The position numbers and the translations under genes are program-made. Shown piece after piece: positions 58,650 to 64,000 of a stretch of DNA of 64,000 nucleotides (the stretch's first letter is position 1; every line of letters begins with the position of its first letter). The notes under the pieces are model-generated. The model had not been told where the DNA came from, searched no databases, and saw only the letters and a list, made by a program, of their open reading frames with translations. The stretch comes from HRBIN23 sp046294495 (GTDB lineage: Bacteria > Chloroflexota > Dehalococcoidia > Lucifugimonadales > HRBIN23): positions 5,961 through 69,960 of the forward strand of contig JBKBKV010000003.1 in assembly GCA_046294495.1 (NCBI GenBank), given 5' to 3'.

Positions 58650-60035
58650 TTAGATGTGTATCGCCTCGCCCAGGGCGGCCAGGGACGCCTCCTTAAGGGC
58701 TTCCGAGAGGGTCGGGTGGGCGTGCACCAGCCACCCTGTCTCCCGAACTGTGCCCTCTAGCAGGCGGGCTAGGGCCATTTCAGGGAGCAGTTCGGTAACC
58801 TCCGGCCCCACCATATGAACGCCCAGGATTTCGCCATATTGGGCATCGGCCACCACCTTCACAAAACCCTCGCCCTCTCCCAGAGCCAGGGCCTTGCCGT
58901 TGGCCATGAAGGGGAACTTCCCCACCTTCACCTGATGCCCCGCCTCCTGCGCCTGCTTCTCCGTGAGGCCCCAGGAAGCCACCTGGGGGTTGCAGTAGAC
59001 AGCCCGAGGCATAAGGGTGTAGTCCAGGGGGCGCGTCTCTTTGCCGGCGATGGTCTCCACCGCCAGGATGCCCTGGGCCGAGGCCACATGGGCCAGGGGC
59101 ATGCGCCCCGTTACATCCCCGATGGCGTAAATGTGGGGTGCGCTGGTGCGCTGGCGCTCGTCCGTTGAGACCCATCCCCCTTTCTCCACACCGACCCCCG
59201 CCTCCTGTAGGCCGATGCCCTCCGAGTTGGGTTGAACCCCCACGCAAACCAGCACTCGCTGGGCCGTGAGGCTCTGGGTGCCCTGGGGTGTATCCACGGT
59301 GAGGGTAGCCTGGCCCCCGTTTCGCTGGAGGCCTGTAACTTTCGCCCCTGTCTGGAAACGAATGCCCTGCTTTTGAAAGGCCCGTTCCAGGGCCTGGGAG
59401 ACCTCCTCGTCCTCGTTGGGGAGCAGGTGAGGGAGGAGTTCCACAATGGTAACCTGGACGCCGTAGGCGTTATAGAGGTAGGCGAACTCGCACCCGGTCG
59501 CCCCTCCACCCACGATGATGCAGGAGGCCGGCAGGTCGCGCCGCTCCAGGGCTTCCCTGCTGGTCAAAACAACTTGCCCGTCCAGGGGTAGGACGGGCAA
59601 GGAGCGGGGGCGGGCACCAGTGGCTACTACTACATAGGAGGCGCTGATAATGCGCCCAGAGGCCTTGAGGGCTACCTGCCCGTTCCCCCGCAGGACGGCC
59701 TCATCCCGTATAACTTCTACCTTGCTCTTGCGCAGAAGGAACTCCACCCCTCGCACCAGGCGTTGAACGACCTGGCGGCTCCGCTCTACGGCCTTGCCGA
59801 AGTCCAGGTGTAGGTTGTCAAAGGCAATGCCCCAATCGCTGGCGTGGCGCACATACTGCACCACCTCGGCGTTGCGGAGCAGGGCCTTGGAGGGTATGCA
59901 TCCCCAGTTCAGGCAGATGCCCCCCACATGCTCCCTCTCCACCAGGGCGGTCTTGAGGCCCAGTTGACCTGCACGAATGGCGGCCACATAGCCCCCTGGG
60001 CCACCACCTATCACCACTAGGTCGTAATCGGCCAT
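58650..60035 (-). CDS. lpdA: Dihydrolipoyl dehydrogenase (E3)
   Basis: The 461-residue flavoprotein has the FAD motif GGGPGGYVAA, the redox disulfide GGICLNWGCIPSK (Cys41, Cys46), the NAD motif IIVGGGATGCEF and the C-terminal HAHPTLSEAL with the active-site His. It reoxidises lipoyl groups of 2-oxoacid dehydrogenases and of GcvH. The ATG at 60035 is preferred: the in-frame GTG at 60071 lies upstream of the likely transcription start. First gene of the seven-gene POR/PDH unit. Confidence 0.95.
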   Translation of the reverse strand: MADYDLVVIGGGPGGYVAAIRAGQLGLKTALVEREHVGGICLNWGCIPSKALLRNAEVVQYVRHASDWGIAFDNLHLDFGKAVERSRQVVQRLVRGVEFLLRKSKVEVIRDEAVLRGNGQVALKASGRIISASYVVVATGARPRSLPVLPLDGQVVLTSREALERRDLPASCIIVGGGATGCEFAYLYNAYGVQVTIVELLPHLLPNEDEEVSQALERAFQKQGIRFQTGAKVTGLQRNGGQATLTVDTPQGTQSLTAQRVLVCVGVQPNSEGIGLQEAGVGVEKGGWVSTDERQRTSAPHIYAIGDVTGRMPLAHVASAQGILAVETIAGKETRPLDYTLMPRAVYCNPQVASWGLTEKQAQEAGHQVKVGKFPFMANGKALALGEGEGFVKVVADAQYGEILGVHMVGPEVTELLPEMALARLLEGTVRETGWLVHAHPTLSEALKEASLAALGEAIHI

Positions 60036-60061
60036 GTCTGCCCCCGGCAAGGTATCGTTAT

Positions 60062-60089
60062 AGTCTATCACTTCAGAATACCCTGTCTA
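60062..60089 (-). promoter_or_regulatory. Promoter of the lpd-por-pdh operon
   Basis: On the minus strand TAGACA (60084-60089), a 16-base spacer and TAGACT (60062-60067). Transcription would start near 60055, 20 bases before the lpdA ATG. Confidence 0.5.
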
Positions 60090-60194
60090 TAGGTGCTTGT
60101 CTAGGGGCGTGCGGCCCCCCTTTCCCTGCAGGAATACCCCCCGATCCCCCCTTTATGGTAAGATACCAACAGCCCACTTCCCGATGGAGCGTCT

Positions 60195-61400
60195 ATGACA
60201 AGAGACGCCTTGACAGGTATCACAGTCATAGAGGTTGCGGGAGGGGTGGGGATCGGCTACTGCGGACGCCTCCTGGCCGACCAGGGGGCACGGGTGCTCC
60301 TGGTGGAGCCGCCCCAAGGCTCGCCCCTGCGCCGCTCCGGCCCCTTCCCCGGCGAGATCCCCAACCCCGAGGCGAGCGGCCCCTTCCTCTATCTCGGCGC
60401 TGGCAAGGAGAGCATCACCCTGAACCTACACACGGCCACAGGGCGCTTCCTCTTCCGCCATCTCCTGGAGCGCGCCGATGTTCTCCTGGAGGATTTCCCC
60501 CCTGGGGCACTGGAGGGCCTGGGCCTCGCCCCGGCGGACCTCCAGCGCTCCTTCCCCCGCCTGGTGCACCTGAGCCTTACCTGGTTTGGACACGTTGGCC
60601 CCTACGCCCACTACCAGGGGTGCGACCTGGTGGCCTATGCCGTAAGCGGATACGCCTACCTGACGGGAGACCCCGACAAGCCCCCCCTGAAGGCCGGCGG
60701 AAGGCAAACAGAATACCAGGGGGGTGTCAACGGGGCGGTGGCTGTGCTATCGGCCCTTCTGGGAAGGGACCTCACCGGTCGGGGCCAGTGGATAGACCTC
60801 TCGGTTGTGGAGGCTACCGCCCACACCTTTGACGGGGTAACGGTTTTCCAGATGGCCCAGCGAGGCGTTGTGCCCAGGCGCAACGGCACCCGCCTTATCC
60901 AGCGGGAGCCGCACACCGCCTACCCCTCTACCCTTATTCCCGTCAAAGGGGGATGGGTGCACGCCCACTGGTCGCCCCAGAACCCGGAGGGCCTGGCCCT
61001 CCTGGCCCACAACCCGCGCCTGGCCGACCCAGAGGTGCTGGCCACACCTATGGGCCACGCCGACGAGATAGACGCCCTGCTTATAGAAGGGCTAAAGGAG
61101 TGCACACCCCAGGAGGTGATGGAGCAGGCCCAGGAACTGCGCATCCCTTTCACCGTGGTGCAGGATGTGGCCCAGGTGCTAGACGACCCCCAGAACCGGG
61201 CTATGGGCTTCTTCCCCGATGTGGAGCACCCTGTTGCTGGGCGGTGGCGCATCCCCGCTTCCCCCATCCACTGGGACGATGCGCCTTATGAACCCCGTCG
61301 GGCCCCTCTGCTGGGGGAGCACAACCGGAGGGTGTTTTGCCAGGAACTGGGCCTCTCCCCTCAAGACCTGGTGCGCCTACGGGCAGGGGGTGTGGTATGA
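60195..61400 (+). CDS. Family III CoA-transferase (CaiB/BaiF), catalytic Asp replaced by Glu
   Basis: The 401-residue protein has the CaiB start LTGITVIEVAGGVGIGYCGRLLADQG, KESITLNLHTATGR and TGRGQWIDLSVVEA. In family III enzymes a catalytic Asp sits just before the GxxxAxxxxxAL helix; the aligned segment here reads GGRQTEYQGGVNGAV, with Glu173 in its place. The gene overlaps the next CoA-transferase gene as ATGA, so the two are probably subunits of one heteromeric enzyme. Substrates are unknown. GGAG precedes the ATG. Confidence 0.88.
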   Translation: MTRDALTGITVIEVAGGVGIGYCGRLLADQGARVLLVEPPQGSPLRRSGPFPGEIPNPEASGPFLYLGAGKESITLNLHTATGRFLFRHLLERADVLLEDFPPGALEGLGLAPADLQRSFPRLVHLSLTWFGHVGPYAHYQGCDLVAYAVSGYAYLTGDPDKPPLKAGGRQTEYQGGVNGAVAVLSALLGRDLTGRGQWIDLSVVEATAHTFDGVTVFQMAQRGVVPRRNGTRLIQREPHTAYPSTLIPVKGGWVHAHWSPQNPEGLALLAHNPRLADPEVLATPMGHADEIDALLIEGLKECTPQEVMEQAQELRIPFTVVQDVAQVLDDPQNRAMGFFPDVEHPVAGRWRIPASPIHWDDAPYEPRRAPLLGEHNRRVFCQELGLSPQDLVRLRAGGVV

Positions 61401-62632
61401 GCCTCTCCCTGGAAGGCGTCCGCATCGTAGACCTCACCCTGGTTATCGCCGGGCCTGTTGCCACACGCGTCCTGGCAGCCCTGGGCGCCCAGGTCATCAA
61501 GGTAGAACCCCCCTGGGGACGCACGGTAGGGCGGGTGCACTCCCTCCCCAGCCTCTTGGGGAGCGCTCGCCCCTATAACGCCAACCCCGCCTTCAACGAA
61601 GTGAACCGGGGGAAGATGAGCATCAGCCTGAACCTCCAGCACCCCCTGGGCAAGGAGGCTTTCCTGCGCCTGGTCTCCGTTAGCGATGTGGTGATAGAGA
61701 ACTTCAGCCCCCGCGTTCTCCCCAACCTGGGGCTGGACTACCCCATCCTGCGCCAGCACCGCCCAGATATTATCCTGGTTTCCATGCCCGCCCTGGGGCA
61801 CAAAGGCCCCTGGCGCAACTACATCTCCTTCGGGCCAGGCACCGACGCCCTGGGGGGGCTATCCTCCGTCACCGGTTATGAAGGGGGCCAACCTCACAAG
61901 CCGGGCAACTACTACGCCGACCAGAACTCGGCCTACCATACGGCCTTTGCCGTTATGTGCGCCCTGTATCGGCGGCGGCGCACTGGTAAGGGCGCACACC
62001 TGCGCATCGCCCTGCGGGAGGCCACCCAGGCCGTCATCGGCGAATACTTCCTAGAACCCCAGATGACGGGGCGTGTCCCCACCCGCATGGGGAACCGCCA
62101 CCCATGGATGGCCCCCCACGGTATCTACCCCTGCAAGGGCGAGGACGCATGGGTGGCTCTCGCCTGCGCTGCCGATGAGCACTTCCGCGCCCTGTGCCTG
62201 TTGATTGGCCGCCCCAACCTGGCTGATGACCCCCGTTTCGCCGACACCCTGTCCCGAAAGAGGAACGAGGCCCTGCTAGACGGCCCCATCAGCCAGTGGA
62301 CAAGCCAGCACACCCCGAGGGAGGCCATGCACCTCCTTCAACGGGCGGGGGTGCCTGCAGGGGCCGTGTTTAAGGCGCCAGAGATGCTGGAGGACCCCCA
62401 CTGGAAGGCTTTAGGATTTGTCCAGGAGGTGGAGCACCCGGAGATGGGGCGGGCATTGCACCCAGGCCTGCCCTGGCGCGCCAGCGAGATGACCCCTCGC
62501 CAAGGTGTGCCCGCACCCTTGTATGCGGAGCATAACGAGGCGGTGCTGCACAGTATACTGGGCCTGGATCCGCAGGTGGTTACCCAGATGCGAGAAGAGA
62601 AGGTAGCACCTGCGGAGCCAATAGGAGGCTAG
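61397..62632 (+). CDS. Family III CoA-transferase (CaiB/BaiF), catalytic subunit
   Basis: The 411-residue protein has LEGVRIVDLTLVIAGPVATR, NRGKMSISLNLQHPLGKE and the motif GNYYADQNSAYHTAFAV with the likely catalytic Asp175, which forms an aspartyl-CoA thioester. The ATG at 61397 overlaps the stop of the preceding paralog and gives the family start; an upstream in-frame ATG at 61337 lies within that gene. Pairing with a Glu-containing paralog suggests a two-subunit CoA-transferase of the benzylsuccinate type. The acid is unknown. Confidence 0.9.
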   Translation: MSLSLEGVRIVDLTLVIAGPVATRVLAALGAQVIKVEPPWGRTVGRVHSLPSLLGSARPYNANPAFNEVNRGKMSISLNLQHPLGKEAFLRLVSVSDVVIENFSPRVLPNLGLDYPILRQHRPDIILVSMPALGHKGPWRNYISFGPGTDALGGLSSVTGYEGGQPHKPGNYYADQNSAYHTAFAVMCALYRRRRTGKGAHLRIALREATQAVIGEYFLEPQMTGRVPTRMGNRHPWMAPHGIYPCKGEDAWVALACAADEHFRALCLLIGRPNLADDPRFADTLSRKRNEALLDGPISQWTSQHTPREAMHLLQRAGVPAGAVFKAPEMLEDPHWKALGFVQEVEHPEMGRALHPGLPWRASEMTPRQGVPAPLYAEHNEAVLHSILGLDPQVVTQMREEKVAPAEPIGG

Positions 62633-62678
62633 AGGAGATACTCGCTCACATTACGACAGGAATAGAAAAGGAGGCGCC

Positions 62679-63818
62679 ATGCCCCACCACCTGCGCGACA
62701 AATACTGCATCGTGGGCGCCGCTACTACCCGCTTCGGCAAGATCCCAGGCGTTAGTGCCCTAGGGTGGACGGTAGAGGCCGCCCGCCTGGCCCTGGAGGA
62801 CGCAGGCATAGACAAGTCCGAGGTGGACGCTGTCCTGTGTAAATATCCACCTACTGGCTTCCAGAGCCTGTGGGCGCACAAAGTAGCCCAGGCCCTGGGC
62901 ATCCAGCCACCCGTATGTGCCACCATCGACCAGGCCGGGGCCACCAACATAGGCCTGGTGCAATACGCCATGCTGATGATAGAGGCTGGCCTGTGCCATG
63001 TGGCCGTTTGTTGTTATGGGGACAACCCAGCCAGCGGCCCCCCAGGCACCTACGCTCGCGCCCGGGGCATTGAGGCAGCCATGGGATGGTTTGGGGTTAT
63101 CCCCGGCTACGCCATGATCGCCCAGCGCCATATGATAGAGTTCGGCACCACCCACGAGCACCTGGCAGCGGTGGCCATCTCCAACCGCAAGTGGGCCTCC
63201 AAGAACCCCAACGCCCACATGCGAGAGCCTATTACCCTTGAGGATTATCATAACTCCCGCTGGGTGTGCTGGCCCTTCCACTTGCTGGACTGCACCCTCA
63301 TCTCCGACGGGGGGGCAGCAGTGGTGGTAACCTCCGCCGACCGGGCGCGCCATCTGCGCAAAAGGCCCGTTTACATCATGGGCATAGGCCAGCACCATAT
63401 CGCTTGGGACCTGCCCAATCGCCCTACCCTGACCACCAGCGGGGCCAAGATATCGGGGGAGATAGCCTTCCGTATGGCGGGCATCAAGCCGCAGGATGTG
63501 GATGTGCTGGAACTCTATGATTGCTTCACCATCGTCCCCATCATTACCTTGGAGGACTACGGCTTCTGCAAGAAGGGAGAGGGTGGGCCCTTCGTGGCGG
63601 AGGGGAACACTGCCCCTGGGGGGCGCTTCCCTACCAGCACCAGCGGAGGCCTGCTCTCGGAGAGCGGGATGGCAGGGATGCAGTTGATCGTGGAGGCGGT
63701 GCGACAGTTGCGTGGCGAGGCAGGGGAGCGCCAGGTAAAGGATGCGGAAATTGCTGTAGTAAGCGGGCAGGGGGGCATTATGCACACCCACAGCACACTG
63801 GTGCTGCGGAGAGGGTAG
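62679..63818 (+). CDS. Thiolase-like (SCP2-type) protein lacking usual catalytic residues
   Basis: The 379-residue protein has the thiolase fold: YCIVGAATTRFGKIPG, LALEDAGIDKSEVDAVL, and NTAPGGRFPTSTSGGLLSESG. The nucleophile Cys normally found in a CASG-like motif is replaced (CATIDQAGATNIG), the GHP histidine is replaced (SESG) and the C-terminal Cys region reads VVSGQGGIM. Family members of this type are annotated acetyl-CoA acetyltransferase, and some work with a DUF35 (OB-fold) partner; none is seen before the window end. It may be structural or act with different chemistry. It follows the CoA-transferase pair by 46 bases. Confidence 0.87.
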   Translation: MPHHLRDKYCIVGAATTRFGKIPGVSALGWTVEAARLALEDAGIDKSEVDAVLCKYPPTGFQSLWAHKVAQALGIQPPVCATIDQAGATNIGLVQYAMLMIEAGLCHVAVCCYGDNPASGPPGTYARARGIEAAMGWFGVIPGYAMIAQRHMIEFGTTHEHLAAVAISNRKWASKNPNAHMREPITLEDYHNSRWVCWPFHLLDCTLISDGGAAVVVTSADRARHLRKRPVYIMGIGQHHIAWDLPNRPTLTTSGAKISGEIAFRMAGIKPQDVDVLELYDCFTIVPIITLEDYGFCKKGEGGPFVAEGNTAPGGRFPTSTSGGLLSESGMAGMQLIVEAVRQLRGEAGERQVKDAEIAVVSGQGGIMHTHSTLVLRRG

Positions 63819-63848
63819 CCTGGCAAGGGCGCTCTATCCATCAAAAGC

Positions 63849-63884
63849 AGAAGGGGCAGGTTGCTTGGCCTGCCCCTTCTTTTG
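63849..63884 (+). terminator. Rho-independent terminator
   Basis: AGAAGGGGCAGG (63849-63860) pairs perfectly with CCTGCCCCTTCT (63869-63880) around an 8-base loop, then TTTG follows. It lies 30 bases after the thiolase-like stop and ends the CoA-transferase operon. The last 116 bases of the window hold no gene I can support, only a small GGCGCT/AGCGCC hairpin. Confidence 0.85.
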
Positions 63885-64000
63885 TTGGTGGCGAAGGGCA
63901 CCTTAGGAAGCGGGGAACGGGAGGGAGGGTTGGTTTGTGTGGTAAAGTCCCCGGAGCGAGGGGGTGGCGCTTTGGGGGTAGCGCCCCTGGGGTTGTAACC

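Noticed and set aside
62760..63791. 343-codon minus-strand frame opposite the thiolase-like gene
   Set aside because: Antisense shadow; the plus-strand protein has a clear thiolase fold and ribosome site.
1..64000. tRNA, rRNA, CRISPR arrays, insertion sequences and prophage genes
   Set aside because: None was recognised on a read-through of both strands; no direct-repeat arrays, transposase motifs or tRNA T-loop patterns stood out, although a covariance search was not possible.

Overview
The window reads as a stretch of a GC-rich bacterial chromosome with tightly packed genes and many 1-20 base gaps or overlaps. No rRNA, tRNA, phage, transposase or CRISPR array was seen. The gene set fits a Chloroflexota-like bacterium, possibly Dehalococcoidia-related. 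Pointers are a two-subunit glycine dehydrogenase, a geranylgeranyl-reductase-family flavoprotein, a PilM-PilN fusion, paired family III CoA-transferases with a thiolase-like protein, and a mixed POR/PDH operon. This assignment is inference; a marker-gene tree (DnaA, FtsH, PilB) would settle it. Promoters of the ordinary sigma-70 type (TTGACA, 16-18 bases, TATAAT-like) are visible in several places.

Layout. 1-2252 (-): glycine cleavage genes gcvT-gcvH-gcvPA (gcvPA cut by the left edge) with their own promoter. 2337-6314 (-): an aconitase-superfamily hydratase (two subunits), an isocitrate-lyase/PEP-mutase-family lyase and a geranylgeranyl-reductase-like enzyme. 6501-10041: a short-chain dehydrogenase, a response regulator that looks leaderless, a histidine kinase that overlaps it tail to tail, and a small exported protein. 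10416-19847: a type IV pilus locus in two divergent halves. The minus half runs LuxR-type regulator, unknown protein, PilB, PilC, PilO, PilM-PilN fusion, pilin. The plus half carries three minor pilins, the last with two DUF11 domains. 19882-20082 holds four successive perfect stem-loops without a gene.

20166-28268: etfBA, two small genes, dnaA, a secreted protein, a family 2 glycosyltransferase and ftsH. 28385-31482 (-): an M16 peptidase, RtcB RNA ligase and a small Cys/His protein. 31624-36082 (-): part of a cytochrome c maturation system (CcmH, CcmF, CcmI-like, exported protein, TlpA/CcmG). 36187-42320 (+): an MMPL-type exporter and a peptide-type ABC importer without its ATPases. 42326-48746 (-): a MoxR/ChlI-like AAA+ ATPase, an orphan DNA methyltransferase, a VWA protein and a ThDP enzyme.

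49119-52790 (+): a copper resistance operon (CsoR, CopA, small membrane protein, Met/His-rich exported protein, YHS protein) with a recognisable promoter and candidate CsoR operator. 52865-53473: a GNAT acetyltransferase. 53532-60089 (-): one seven-gene unit joining lipoamide dehydrogenase, all four subunits of a 2-oxoacid:ferredoxin oxidoreductase and PDH E1 alpha/beta, but no E2. 60195-63818 (+): two family III CoA-transferases and a thiolase-like protein, ended by a strong terminator.

How they work together. Much of the window serves acyl-CoA and 2-oxoacid metabolism: ETF, CoA-transferases, thiolase-like protein, POR/PDH, glycine cleavage and the hydratase/lyase pair. Cell-surface functions (pili, exported proteins, MMPL, cytochrome c maturation) and copper handling make up most of the rest.
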